Assembly: GCA_900316905.1 (NCBI GenBank)
Contig: ONET01000025.1
Coordinates: 15,278 to 71,950, forward strand
Direction: 5' to 3'
Source of the DNA: an uncultured Treponema sp.
GTDB lineage: Bacteria; Spirochaetota; Spirochaetia; Treponematales; Treponemataceae
DNA: 56,673 bases
The translations under genes were made by a program, and so were the position numbers. Under the pieces are notes generated by a model. The model ran no database searches. It had not been told where the DNA came from and worked only from the letters and a program-made list of their open reading frames with translations. Of the stretch, positions 40,388 to 49,852 are shown piece by piece (position 1 is the stretch's first letter; every line of letters starts with the position of its first letter).

Positions 40388-43300
40388 CTACGGCGCGTTG
40401 CGGACCACGCGCAAGCCAATATAATTGTAGCGGCTGTACGGGTTGTAGTCGCCCCGGTCAGCAACCGAACAGATGCCGGCGCTGCTGCTCCAGTTGCCGC
40501 CACGGTAGACGCGGCCAGAGCCGGACGGAGCGCCGGTGGGGTCGGTCACGTTCGCGCTGTCGTAGTTGTCCCTCCAATCCCAACACCACTCACTCACGTT
40601 TCCGCTCATGTCATAAAGACTGTAGCTGTTTTCGTTCTTTTTCTTCACCTCATGCGTTTTGCTTGAGGCGTTTCCGCTGTACCAAGCGTAGTCGCCAAGG
40701 GCATTTGTTTCGTCGTAGCCCGCAAAAACATTGGCGCTCGGGTGATTGCTGTCGATGTAGCCGGTCCAATGTGAGTTGTCCTTGTAGGCTCCCAGCGCGG
40801 CGTATTCCCATTCGGCTTCGGTGGGCAGGCGATAGCCGGTGGCCGTCCAGTTGCAGGTGGCGGCGTTCCAAGTGGAGTTGCTTGATGTGGGGATGCTGGC
40901 AAAATCAAGCGTTCCCCAATCCGACACGCCGCTCACGGTGTAGCAAGGGGTAAGGCCTTCCTTAACGCTGCGCTTGTTGCAATAGGCTATCGCCGCGTAC
41001 CAGTTGACATAGTAGACAGGATAGTTGTCTCCCCGGCCATAGTCCGTGGCGTACATGTCTTCTTGCTTTACGCCCATCACGTCAAACCATTCTTTTTGGG
41101 TGACTTCGTGGTCGCAAATGTAGAAGTCTTTGGTCAATGTCACTGTGTACGCAGGATTGCTTGACGATTCGGCTCGCTTAAAGTTTCCGTGGGGAATAAG
41201 GACAAGGCCCGCCGGCATTGGTTCGCTAATCTTAATTTCCACTTCGCCTGAATAGGTCTTTCCGCCGTAGACCGCGCTTATCTTCATTATGTATGTTCCT
41301 TCGCCAAGCGCGGACAAGTCCATCATGTTTGTGGCGGAAGTCATTCCGGTGTAAGTGTTAAGGTAGTAAAGCTTTAGCGACCAGGCCGTCACTTCGCTTG
41401 TTATGTCAAGCGGGCTTCCGCTTGTGGGAGTGGCTGTGGCTTTGACGGTGTAAACGCCGGCCGAGCCCGCGGCGGCAAAGCTTACGCTCGCGATGTCGCC
41501 GATGTCGATGGAGCCGCCGCCTGTTACAAGCGCGGCTTCCGTTCCGGCGGCGTTAAGGCCTATTCCATAGCTTGCGTTGTCGCTTGCAAAGTGCAGCATG
41601 GGGCTGTCAGACGCGCTCGCGCTTATTCCGTAGCCGCTTGTGATTTCAACCGGGCTTCCAAGGCTCGGAGCGGAAGCGCTAGTCACGCCGACTTTTGTTC
41701 CGCCAAGGCCGGCGGCGTCAACCGTTATCACGCCGGAGCCAATGTTCACGTTCATCGCGGTGCCGTCGGTCTTTTTGTTTCCGGTTATCGTAACCTTGTC
41801 CTTCAATATGAAAGTTCCGCCAGAAACATAAACTGCGCCGTTTGAAGTTCCGTCTATGCCGGTAATGCTGACGGCGCGCAAGCTCATGGTTCCGCCTGAA
41901 AGCTGAATGACAGTCTTGTCGTGAGCGCAGAACAAAGCGACGGGAGTTCCCGGAACGCCGGACTCTCCGCCGTTGCAGCCCACGATGTTCACATAGCCGC
42001 TTCCCATAGAGGTAAGGCCGTTGATGCTTGTCATGTCGTCCAAAATGTAAACGCTGTTGTCGGGCGAGCTTGGGCTTGAGCCGGCGGCGAATGTGTCTAT
42101 GGCGTGTTGAATCGTTCCAAAGGGATATGCCTTTGTTCCCGCGTTGGTGTCCAAACCGTAACTGGCCACATAAAGCGCGGTCAGGGAAACGTCAAAAGTC
42201 ATATTGACGGTGGCGGATTTTTCGTAATAGTCTTTTTGCGTGTAATAAGCGAAGGCGTAAGCGCCGGCTTCCTCAAGCCTTATGCTGGCGGGGCTTGGAG
42301 CGCTGCCCGTAATGAAAGCTCCGCTGTTTATGTTGTAGATCCAGCCGACGTCCGCCGCTTCGGGGCTTGTGATTACAAGCTCGGTCTCTTGCGGATATGT
42401 TTGGCCGTCAACCAAATTGCAAGTCGGCGCGCTAAGCTGGACGCCTGTTACAGAAATTGTTCCACCGCCGCCAAAGGTCGCCGCCGCGTCGTCGCTGTCC
42501 ATCCAGCCGGTCTTGCTGGCGTAGGTCTGGCTTATCGTGTAATTTTCCGCGCTTCCGTCAAGTTTTGGATACAGGCGGAACGTAGCGTCGCCCACATGCT
42601 CGGTCGCGCTTCCGCTTGTGTCGGCCACGGGGTTTCCGCTGGAGTCTGCAATCGCGTAATGCAATGTGGCGTCGCTCGCGTTGGCAGGAGCGTGGATTAT
42701 GAACTCAACATAGGCTTGGTCAAGCGTGTTGGAAACGCTTGCGACATTGATGTTGCAAGTGGGCGGCGCAAGCTTTACGGCGTGGCTTGGAATCTCGATT
42801 GGGTTCGTTAGGCCGCTGTCGTCTTTTAGCGTAAGGGCAATTTGGAAGGGCTCCACGCTGGACAAATTGTTTACGTCCGTGACAATGTAGTAAACCGCTC
42901 CTTCGCCCGTCATCCAGCTGAACGTCGGACCGCCGGAATATGTTGGCCCCATCATGGACGGCGGGTTCGCGGAATTGTAAATGGTCCAGCCGTTGGATTC
43001 AGTTCCGTTTTGTATGACGTTAGTTCTAGAGCCGTCGATTTTGGCAAAGTCATAGCTGTGGACAGTTTCGGTCCGCTTGTCCGTGACGACAAAACTTTTC
43101 CAATCCAAGGCTCCTCTTAAAAGCGGCAGCTGAACGCAAACCACCAAGCGCTCGTTTATGGAAGAGGCGGGGTCGTTTTGCATTTGCCCCATCGCGTTGT
43201 TGATTGCGGGCGGCGGCGAGTTGCACAAAATGTCGGGGCCGTTGTAGGAGCATTGCGGAAGGCATTTTCCGTTGGGGGCTAGGGCGGCCAAAATAAAGCT

Positions 43301-43666
43301 TGTGGTGATTTTTCCGCCCGCAAGCTCCAAAGCCGCAAGCTCCGCCGCCGTGTAAGAGCGCGTGATTAAATAGTTTGACTCCAACTTTGTGTGGCTGGAG
43401 TTTCCGGCAATTAAAAGAGAAAAGTTTCCCGGATTGTCGATTATGTAGCTGACCGTAAAGTCGCTGTCAGAGTCGATGGCGTAAGAGCCGTCGCCCGTGT
43501 AAAGCGGCCTGCTGTATGTGACGGACTTGACGCTGGCGACGTTTCCGTAGCTTTCAAAAAAAGAGCCCAAGTCGCTTTCAAAATTCTTGCAAGAAAAAAG
43601 ACACGCGGACGCGAAAACGGAGAAAACAATTTTTCTAAGAAGGACAATCGCCTTTTGTTTAATCAA
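40388..43666 (-). CDS. SUMF1/C-type-lectin-fold surface lipoprotein, probable DGR target
   Basis: 1092 residues from a TTG at 43666, with GGAGGA 5 nt upstream and the start overlapping the upstream stop (TTGA). Lipobox ACLFSC near residue 26. The middle has cadherin/Ig-like and chitobiase-C-like segments (PTCNLVDGQTYPQETELVI) and a beta-helix-like part (ALYVASYGLDTNAGTKAYP). From about 835 a SUMF1/FGE-sulfatase domain: GLVLIPHGNFK, HEVTQKEWFDVMG, GYRLPTEAEWEYAA, SGNVSEWCWDW, GRVYRGGNW, ending YNYIGLRVVRNAP. This fold is used by variable proteins of diversity-generating retroelements such as TvpA of T. denticola. The last 35 codons fit such a variable region (40391-40510). Probably a ligand-binding display protein, not an active formylglycine enzyme. 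Confidence 0.85.
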   Translation of the reverse strand: MIKQKAIVLLRKIVFSVFASACLFSCKNFESDLGSFFESYGNVASVKSVTYSRPLYTGDGSYAIDSDSDFTVSYIIDNPGNFSLLIAGNSSHTKLESNYLITRSYTAAELAALELAGGKITTSFILAALAPNGKCLPQCSYNGPDILCNSPPPAINNAMGQMQNDPASSINERLVVCVQLPLLRGALDWKSFVVTDKRTETVHSYDFAKIDGSRTNVIQNGTESNGWTIYNSANPPSMMGPTYSGGPTFSWMTGEGAVYYIVTDVNNLSSVEPFQIALTLKDDSGLTNPIEIPSHAVKLAPPTCNINVASVSNTLDQAYVEFIIHAPANASDATLHYAIADSSGNPVADTSGSATEHVGDATFRLYPKLDGSAENYTISQTYASKTGWMDSDDAAATFGGGGTISVTGVQLSAPTCNLVDGQTYPQETELVITSPEAADVGWIYNINSGAFITGSAPSPASIRLEEAGAYAFAYYTQKDYYEKSATVNMTFDVSLTALYVASYGLDTNAGTKAYPFGTIQHAIDTFAAGSSPSSPDNSVYILDDMTSINGLTSMGSGYVNIVGCNGGESGVPGTPVALFCAHDKTVIQLSGGTMSLRAVSITGIDGTSNGAVYVSGGTFILKDKVTITGNKKTDGTAMNVNIGSGVITVDAAGLGGTKVGVTSASAPSLGSPVEITSGYGISASASDSPMLHFASDNASYGIGLNAAGTEAALVTGGGSIDIGDIASVSFAAAGSAGVYTVKATATPTSGSPLDITSEVTAWSLKLYYLNTYTGMTSATNMMDLSALGEGTYIMKISAVYGGKTYSGEVEIKISEPMPAGLVLIPHGNFKRAESSSNPAYTVTLTKDFYICDHEVTQKEWFDVMGVKQEDMYATDYGRGDNYPVYYVNWYAAIAYCNKRSVKEGLTPCYTVSGVSDWGTLDFASIPTSSNSTWNAATCNWTATGYRLPTEAEWEYAALGAYKDNSHWTGYIDSNHPSANVFAGYDETNALGDYAWYSGNASSKTHEVKKKNENSYSLYDMSGNVSEWCWDWRDNYDSANVTDPTGAPSGSGRVYRGGNWSSSAGICSVADRGDYNPYSRYNYIGLRVVRNAP
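40391..40510 (-). other. Candidate DGR variable region
   Basis: After RGGNW the codons at positions that are usually AAC in template repeats are AGC AGC AGC GCC GGC ATC, then GAC, GGC GAC TAC AAC, TAC AGC, TAC AAT TAT. Nearly all end in C and differ from AAC only at the two A positions, the mark of adenine mutagenesis. The stretch ends GTGGTCCGCAACGCG, which could serve as the GC-rich homing end. No reverse transcriptase or template repeat lies in the window. Confidence 0.6.
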
Positions 43667-45054
43667 AACATTCCTCCGACAGAAATCGACGGATAAATCA
43701 TTCCTAAATTCATTCCGCCAAACAAAGCGTCCACAAAGTCAACGGCGCCTTCCACATAAAAATGTTTTCCAACATGATATTGTAAACCCAAACCGCCGCC
43801 AAAGGCAAGCGCCAAACTTTTTACTTCCGGGCTTTTGTACGTGAATTTCTTATTCGTGAAGCGCGTTCCAAACATGTAGGCCGCGCCCGCTCCAACGCGC
43901 GCCTCAAGGCAAAGCTTTTCGGGAATAAAATACTTTTGCCATAGCGCGCCCAAAAGCGCGTTGGCGTAATAGCCGCCAAGCGAATAGTTTTCGGTGTCGG
44001 CGGAAAAGCGCGTGAAATTTCCGTTAAGGCCAAATCCAAAGTTTCCGTACTTTGTATGGAATGAAATGAGGCTTGCGCGCGCCGTTCCAGAAATCGGATA
44101 AAAATTGCTTTTTGTGTACTTGTTGAAAGTTCCGTCAAAGAAAGTCATGGGCAAAGTGTAGCCGGCGCTAAAGGCGATTCTCCAGTTGCGGTCCTTTTTG
44201 TTTTTTATCGTTATGGACTTTGAAATGACGCTAAGGCCGCCGGGGTTTTGCGCGTAGATTTCATACTTGCCTTCGGAAATTTCGGCAAGGTCAAATTGAA
44301 CGTCGGCGCTTTGTCCGTCGGGGGAAATGCTTGCGATTCTTCCGTAAAGAATTTTTGGAGGCTCGCTATTCCTTTGCTCCATCGTAAAAATCGTGCTTTC
44401 GGTCAAGTTTTCGCCGCGCAAGGTAAAGAGGCCGGTGGCCTTTTTGGAATTCAAGTAAAGGGAGTCGGTTTGCATCGCCTCGATTTTTGGCTGCGTGGCC
44501 TTTAGGACTTCAAAGAATTTCCAGTCGGAACTTTTTTCAAGCTGGTCAAAAAGGTTTACGACTCCGATTTGGAAGCGGTAGTTTCCGGCCGGCAAAGAAA
44601 CTTCTATTTTGTTTTCGTTCAAGTCTTTTTCCAAAACCGGAGTCCAGCCGGCCTCGGAATTTTTTTCTATTGTTATGTGATAATGCTTGATGTCGGAAAT
44701 TTTGTTCCAGCTTAATTTTTGGACAAACTTCACGTTGTCCTTTTCGTCCTTGGTGACATAGTAGTTAAGGCCAGGCTCCGGCGCCTCTATCGCGGAAATC
44801 GTGTAGCGCGAATGGTTGGATTCGCCGCCAGTTTCGGAAGCCGCCGCGTCCTTGTCTTCCGCGTCATTTCCTTCCGCGCCGTCATTTTTTACGGCCGCGT
44901 CTTTGTCGGAACTGTCGGAAGCGCCGGAATTGTCGGCGGCCTCTAAAGCCGGCGCGGCTTTTTCTTTTTCTGCGGCTTTGGATTTTTTCGCGGCCGCGTT
45001 GAACGAAACGCACGCAAGGACAAGCGCGGCGGCCAGGAGCTTTCTAATTGCCAT
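43663..45054 (-). CDS. Exported protein with fibronectin-like region and outer-membrane beta-barrel
   Basis: 463 residues from the ATG at 45054 (AGGAG 6 nt upstream). Signal peptide of about 22 residues (AAALVLACVSFNAAA), then an acidic Ala/Asp/Glu linker, an FnIII-like segment (LNYYVTKDEKDNVKFVQKLSW), an IPT-like segment, and from about 290 an alternating beta pattern ending in aromatic residues (ISVGGMF), as in 8- to 10-strand outer-membrane barrels. Likely an outer-membrane anchor for the co-transcribed FecR/FnIII protein and SUMF1 lipoprotein. The 5' end overlaps the upstream gene and the 3' end overlaps the downstream start. Confidence 0.75.
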   Translation of the reverse strand: MAIRKLLAAALVLACVSFNAAAKKSKAAEKEKAAPALEAADNSGASDSSDKDAAVKNDGAEGNDAEDKDAAASETGGESNHSRYTISAIEAPEPGLNYYVTKDEKDNVKFVQKLSWNKISDIKHYHITIEKNSEAGWTPVLEKDLNENKIEVSLPAGNYRFQIGVVNLFDQLEKSSDWKFFEVLKATQPKIEAMQTDSLYLNSKKATGLFTLRGENLTESTIFTMEQRNSEPPKILYGRIASISPDGQSADVQFDLAEISEGKYEIYAQNPGGLSVISKSITIKNKKDRNWRIAFSAGYTLPMTFFDGTFNKYTKSNFYPISGTARASLISFHTKYGNFGFGLNGNFTRFSADTENYSLGGYYANALLGALWQKYFIPEKLCLEARVGAGAAYMFGTRFTNKKFTYKSPEVKSLALAFGGGLGLQYHVGKHFYVEGAVDFVDALFGGMNLGMIYPSISVGGMF

Positions 45055-47824
45055 AGAGCACTCCTGTGTCGTCAATCACGATGTCGGCGGCCTTTGGCAA
45101 GTTTATCGCAAAGGCGCCGCCGCTTGCCGCGCTTCGCCGCGCCAAAGTTCCGTCCGGCAAAATTTGGCTTGCCTGCGCCGAATAAGTGAAGCGGCCGTTC
45201 TTTAGTTCCGCCATGTCGGCCAACTCGTAGCGCGGCTCTTTAAGGCTCTTGCTTATCAAAACTTGTCCGCGGTCGTTTCTTAGCGTAAAGTCGTAGTTTG
45301 TGGCGCCGGGCACAGGCTGCCAAGCGAAAACGATTTTTCGAGACGCGCGGATTTGGGCCGCGCCGTAAACCATGTTGGCCGACGGAGAAGAAAGGCGCGG
45401 AGCCGCAAGCGCTGGAATCGCCTTTACGGTAAACGAGCGAGGCCGTTCCGCCGACGCGTCAAGGCCGGCAAGGTTGGCTCCACGAACCGTCCAATAGTAA
45501 ACGCCGGGCTCCAGGCGCGGCAGCCTAATGACGCGGGCAGGACTGCGCGACGTGAAAATCGGATTTGAATATCCGTTGGGATTTTTTGAAAGCGTGAAGA
45601 CGCTTTGCTTAAGCTCCTGCTCGCAATCCCAACGCGCGCTGTCCGGGTAAGCCAAGGCGTTCAAGCCGTCAACCGCCGCGCCGTCGGCTGGATAGAGCAA
45701 GCGGATTGTTCTAAGCTGGGCCAGCTTAAAGGAGCCTTCAGTCCTGGGACTTACGCGGCGCGCGCTTATGGCGCTTTGCTCAACGCCGGCCTGGACCGAC
45801 CAAGAATATTCGCCGTCCTTAAGTTCCGACAAATCAAGCGGCTTATAGGCAGTTTTTAAAAGTTCCGAAACAATAGGCTCGTCGGGATTTCCCTTTGCGT
45901 AAAAGTTGAACTGATAGTAATCCGCTTCCGCCACGGGAAGCCAAGCAAAGCGCGTCATGCCCTTTGAGCGCAAGACCAAAGAATCATTCTTGCGCGGGTA
46001 TGTCAAAACCGGAGCGGTAAGCTGAGCGGCAACTCGCAGCGCGCGGGGCTCAGTTGAATATTGCTCGGGCGAAGTCGCGGAGCTTATTCTCCAATAATAC
46101 TGGCCGCCCGCGAGAGAGGCGCCTTGATAGCTTCTTTCATTATCCACAACGTTAACTACAAGATCATTAAAACCCTTGTCGCGGGCGATTTGGAATTTGT
46201 TGTCGCCCGGAATGTTTGTCTTCCATGTAAAGCGAAGCTCCGCGAGGCTTGTGTCAAGCGTGACAAAGTTGTCCGGCGGATAAACCGCGCGCTGCTCAAA
46301 CGTCACTTTGTCGGTCGTGAATTTCCTGACTTCCGACTGCTCGGAAATGTCGCCGTCGGCGTCGTATTGAGTCACGCGCCAGTACCAAGTTCCTTCCTGC
46401 ATGTCAAAGCTTGAAGGCTTTACGGTAAAGAAATTGGTCTTTGGCTTTTCGGAAATTTTAACGTCGTAACATTCAGGGTCTTGCGAAATTTTTATTTCGT
46501 ATCCAATCGCTTCGGGATTGTTTTTCCAAGAGAAAATTATTTGGTCTTTGAGCGCGGTGTTGATCCTGTCGTTTTGCGCGGGCAAAATCAATTCCGGCGC
46601 TTCCAAGCCCTGGCGCTGGCTTATCGTAAAGGCGCGCGTTTCGCTGGGCGCGGCAAGGCCTATGTTGTTCATCGTGTAGAACGGAGTCACGCGCCAGTAC
46701 CAAGTTCCGCTTCCCAAAGTGGAAACGATGCTGGAAGGCGTTGTGGTCCTTTGCTTGATGACTGGGTTTTCCATTTTGGGATTGTCGGCGACCTCAAAAT
46801 CGTAGGCGGTCACATAATCGTTGGCCGACCAAGAAAAGCGCGCGTCGGGAAACTTGCTTTTGTATGTGTATGTGGAACGGCTTTCAGGCGCGATAAGCTG
46901 CGGCGGCGGAGCGGGCAAAACCTTAACTTTGCTTTGCGCGCTGTAGGCGGGGCCGGCCTTGCTGGGGAAGAGCCTCCAGTAAGAAACGCCCTCACCAAAT
47001 TCAACTGAGATTTCAGACAAGCCTTTAAGGTCAAGCGTCTGTTCCACAGCTTCAAACTTCTTGTCGCGCGAAGTTTGCAAAACAAGATGGTCGTCCTTGT
47101 CCAAATTTTGAACCGCCCATTTAAAGTCAACGGATAGGGCGTCTCCGGCAAAGGCCAAAAGCTTGGCGTTGGGCGCCGGCGAAGAAACTGTAATCAAAGG
47201 AATAATTTGCTCGTCGCCGTTTGAGTCCAGCGCTATTCCGTCGCCCTCGCCCATCGCGCGGGCCAAGCCGTTTTCGTCGGTAAAGACAACCTCGCCGCTG
47301 GCCACATTGAATTTTGTTCCGCCGCCGTCGGAAACGCTTGCGGAAATCGCCGAGCCCGCGCTGACCACAACGCTGGAGCCGGCGGTCTTGACGACGGCTC
47401 CATTGGCCGCGCCGCTTGAGTTGACTACAAAAGTTCCGCCCGAAACGCTTGTCTCAACATGGCCGTCGTGGAAGAAGACCTGGGCCATCGTGTTTTCGCC
47501 CAAGTCCATGACGTTTCCGTCCTCAAAGTAAATCGTCGCTTCGCTTCCCGCGGCCGTGCGGATTGTGTCTCCGTCGTAAACCGGCGAATGTTGGCGCAAG
47601 CGGTCCCAAATCATTCGCTCCTCAAATTTTCTTTGCGCCGTCTTGTATTTAAAGGTGATTGTGGCGATGGGCTTTTCGTTAAGCTTTGTAAGCGAGGCGT
47701 TTAGGCTTTCATAAAATTTCTTTATGCTCCAAGCCGCGCCGCCCGCGCAAGTGAGAAGAAATATAAATGTCAAGAAAAATCCAAGAACGCTACTTTTGGA
47801 TCTTGTACTTCTTTTCTTCTTCAT
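45044..47824 (-). CDS. FecR-domain protein with multiple fibronectin type III-like repeats
   Basis: 926 residues. Membrane helix about 14-34, then a FecR domain (about 75-200: VYDGDTIRTAAGSEATIYFEDGNVMDL is its signature region, split here by normal residues). Next come about seven FnIII-like modules marked by WYWRVTPF, WYWRVTQY, YYWRISS and YYWTVRG, roughly 90-100 residues each. Treponema genomes often have FecR/FnIII proteins next to adenylate cyclases and barrel proteins. A periplasm-spanning structural or signalling scaffold is inferred. It overlaps the cyclase gene by 35 bp and the barrel gene by 11 bp. Confidence 0.82.
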   Translation of the reverse strand: MKKKRSTRSKSSVLGFFLTFIFLLTCAGGAAWSIKKFYESLNASLTKLNEKPIATITFKYKTAQRKFEERMIWDRLRQHSPVYDGDTIRTAAGSEATIYFEDGNVMDLGENTMAQVFFHDGHVETSVSGGTFVVNSSGAANGAVVKTAGSSVVVSAGSAISASVSDGGGTKFNVASGEVVFTDENGLARAMGEGDGIALDSNGDEQIIPLITVSSPAPNAKLLAFAGDALSVDFKWAVQNLDKDDHLVLQTSRDKKFEAVEQTLDLKGLSEISVEFGEGVSYWRLFPSKAGPAYSAQSKVKVLPAPPPQLIAPESRSTYTYKSKFPDARFSWSANDYVTAYDFEVADNPKMENPVIKQRTTTPSSIVSTLGSGTWYWRVTPFYTMNNIGLAAPSETRAFTISQRQGLEAPELILPAQNDRINTALKDQIIFSWKNNPEAIGYEIKISQDPECYDVKISEKPKTNFFTVKPSSFDMQEGTWYWRVTQYDADGDISEQSEVRKFTTDKVTFEQRAVYPPDNFVTLDTSLAELRFTWKTNIPGDNKFQIARDKGFNDLVVNVVDNERSYQGASLAGGQYYWRISSATSPEQYSTEPRALRVAAQLTAPVLTYPRKNDSLVLRSKGMTRFAWLPVAEADYYQFNFYAKGNPDEPIVSELLKTAYKPLDLSELKDGEYSWSVQAGVEQSAISARRVSPRTEGSFKLAQLRTIRLLYPADGAAVDGLNALAYPDSARWDCEQELKQSVFTLSKNPNGYSNPIFTSRSPARVIRLPRLEPGVYYWTVRGANLAGLDASAERPRSFTVKAIPALAAPRLSSPSANMVYGAAQIRASRKIVFAWQPVPGATNYDFTLRNDRGQVLISKSLKEPRYELADMAELKNGRFTYSAQASQILPDGTLARRSAASGGAFAINLPKAADIVIDDTGVLYGN

Positions 47825-49712
47825 CCAAGTTTACCGTCGCCAAATCGGGAGCGTCTATTCCTAGCAAATCCCGAACCTCGGCCATTGTCTTTGGCCCGTC
47901 TTTACCCGCGCCAGGAATGTCTTCCGCGTAGGGCATGTTTATGACAGCGTACATGTGGACAGGCTTTTCCTTTCCCTTTACGGTCACGGAAGGCATTTGC
48001 TCCACAAGCACGTAGTCCTTTATCAATTCGTAAGTGTTTTCGGTCAACAGAATGTCGGTGTGGAGCGGCTTGTTTAGCGACTCCGTGCGCGACGCGAAGT
48101 TTACCGTGTCGCCGATTACCGTGTATTCCATTCTTTCGTTGGAACCAATCTGGCCCGCGATTACAGGCCCCGTGTTGATGCCGCAGCCGATTCTGATAAT
48201 CGGCTTTTTGTCGCCGCCCCGGCCCACGTTGAATTCGCGCAAGGAGGCGCGCATCATAAGCGCGGCTCTCACGCATCTCAAGGCGTCGAGCGCCGGGTCT
48301 CCGCTTGTGACAGGCGCTCCCCAAACGGCCATTACCGCGTCGCCGATAAATTTGTCAACCACGCCTTTGGTCTGGTTCACGCAGGCGACCATGCGCGTCA
48401 TGTACTGGTTCAAAAATTCAACAACCTCAAACGGCTCAAGCTTTTCGCTAATCGCCGTAAAGGAACGGATGTCGCTAAAGAATACCGTGCAAGTCTTTGT
48501 CTCGCCGCCAAGCGCCAACTCGCCTCGCGCGGCCTTTTCGGCGATGTCCTTGTTGATGAAGCGGCCAAAAGTGTCCTTCAATCTTTCGCGCTCGGCAAGG
48601 CCCGCGCTCATTCTTCCAAAGGACTGGGTAAGCACGCCGATTTCGTCGTGGCTTCGCGCCTTAAGGCGCACGTCGTAGTCGCCCGCTTCGATTTGCGCGC
48701 TGGCCGCCGTCAACTTTTTTAGCGGATGGCTCAAGGACAATGACCAAAACCAAACAAAAATAATCGACACGAACAAAACCGCCAGCGTAAGGTAAATGTT
48801 TCGCTTTGTGGTGGCGCGGACGTTTTCAAAAATCAATTCAGACTGAACTGTCGTCAAAACGCCAAGGTCGCCCAACTCCAATTTTTGGTAGGCGCCAAAA
48901 TATTCTTTTCCGTCAGCGTCGGTGTAAAGAATCTGGCGGTTTTCGTCGTTGTTCTTTCGCATTTGGACTACGAGCGGCGAGTCGGAAAAGTTGGCGTTAA
49001 GCTGCATCGTCTCAAAGTCCGGGTGAATCAAAACGTCGCCGCGGTTGTTGATTACAAATGACGTGCTGGCCGAGCCTCCGCCAAACGACGAAGTCAAAGA
49101 TTCGCACGAGGCGATGATTACAACCGCGTCGTCGCGGCCCAAGCCGTTCCAAGGCAAGACAAGCGCGATCGTTCCAAAGTTAAAGAAAGGCGTGGCGTTC
49201 AAGACCGTCACTTCCTTTCCAAACGAGCCTTCGATGGCCTCGCGCTCGGTTGAAACAAAGACTTCGATTTGGTCTTCGTCCAATTCGTTTTGCGCGAAGA
49301 ATTTGTTGTTGACCAAGCGCAAGTCAAAGTCGCCGCGCTTGAAGTTGTTCTGCGACAAAAGCACGATGGCGGCGATGTCGGGGTTGCGGTCAAAGTAAAG
49401 AGACGACGAGCTGCGGGTCACATAGTCGGAGCCGCTGGAGTTTGCGATTACGTCAAGCAAAAGAAGGGCGTTGGAGCGCATTTGCGTGATGGTGTTTTTC
49501 ACGACATTCGCGGACCTTGTGTTGGCGTCAAAGTTTGTGTTTTCCGCGGTGATGCGGACGTCGTCGCTTACAAAAAAGTTTACCAAGTAGGTGATGGAAC
49601 CAAGCGAGATTATTATCAAGATTGAAACAATAAGCACAAGCTTGATGCTTATCGGGAATCGGACTGTCAGCGTCTTTTCGCCCTTTTCCTTCTTTTCGTT
49701 TTCGTCTGCCAA
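47790..49712 (-). CDS. Membrane class III adenylate/guanylate cyclase with CACHE-like sensor and HAMP
   Basis: 640 residues, probably from a TTG at 49712 with AGGGG upstream. Helix about 22-45, periplasmic dCACHE-like sensor to about 300, helix about 302-322, HAMP about 323-375, and a cyclase domain about 395-610. Metal-binding Asp residues are in VFFSDIRSFTAIS and FIGDAVMAVWG, the purine-contact Lys in VDKFIGD, and Asn and Arg of the transition-state pair in NFASRTESL. It should make cAMP (or cGMP) in response to a periplasmic ligand. First gene of the four-gene cluster ending at 40388, so the sensor and the surface proteins are co-expressed. Confidence 0.9.
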   Translation of the reverse strand: MADENEKKEKGEKTLTVRFPISIKLVLIVSILIIISLGSITYLVNFFVSDDVRITAENTNFDANTRSANVVKNTITQMRSNALLLLDVIANSSGSDYVTRSSSSLYFDRNPDIAAIVLLSQNNFKRGDFDLRLVNNKFFAQNELDEDQIEVFVSTEREAIEGSFGKEVTVLNATPFFNFGTIALVLPWNGLGRDDAVVIIASCESLTSSFGGGSASTSFVINNRGDVLIHPDFETMQLNANFSDSPLVVQMRKNNDENRQILYTDADGKEYFGAYQKLELGDLGVLTTVQSELIFENVRATTKRNIYLTLAVLFVSIIFVWFWSLSLSHPLKKLTAASAQIEAGDYDVRLKARSHDEIGVLTQSFGRMSAGLAERERLKDTFGRFINKDIAEKAARGELALGGETKTCTVFFSDIRSFTAISEKLEPFEVVEFLNQYMTRMVACVNQTKGVVDKFIGDAVMAVWGAPVTSGDPALDALRCVRAALMMRASLREFNVGRGGDKKPIIRIGCGINTGPVIAGQIGSNERMEYTVIGDTVNFASRTESLNKPLHTDILLTENTYELIKDYVLVEQMPSVTVKGKEKPVHMYAVINMPYAEDIPGAGKDGPKTMAEVRDLLGIDAPDLATVNLDEEEKKYKIQK

Positions 49713-49852
49713 AATCTGCCCCTATTTTAAAACTATACAATTATAATGAATTTTGCGACTTTGTTCTATATATGTGTTGAACAAAGCGCAAGGAAGCCGC
49801 GCGGGCGTGGCTATCCCTATCATTAGATTTTCGGCAGAATTTAGGGGAATCT

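Noticed and set aside
40388..43666. Active formylglycine-generating enzyme
   Set aside because: It is a surface lipoprotein with no sulfatase nearby, and the C-terminal segment is hypervariable in pattern rather than carrying a conserved catalytic cysteine pair.
49713..49852. Small gene between the cyclase and pncB
   Set aside because: The short frames there lack a ribosome binding site and read through known genes. Only an AT-rich promoter-like stretch is seen.
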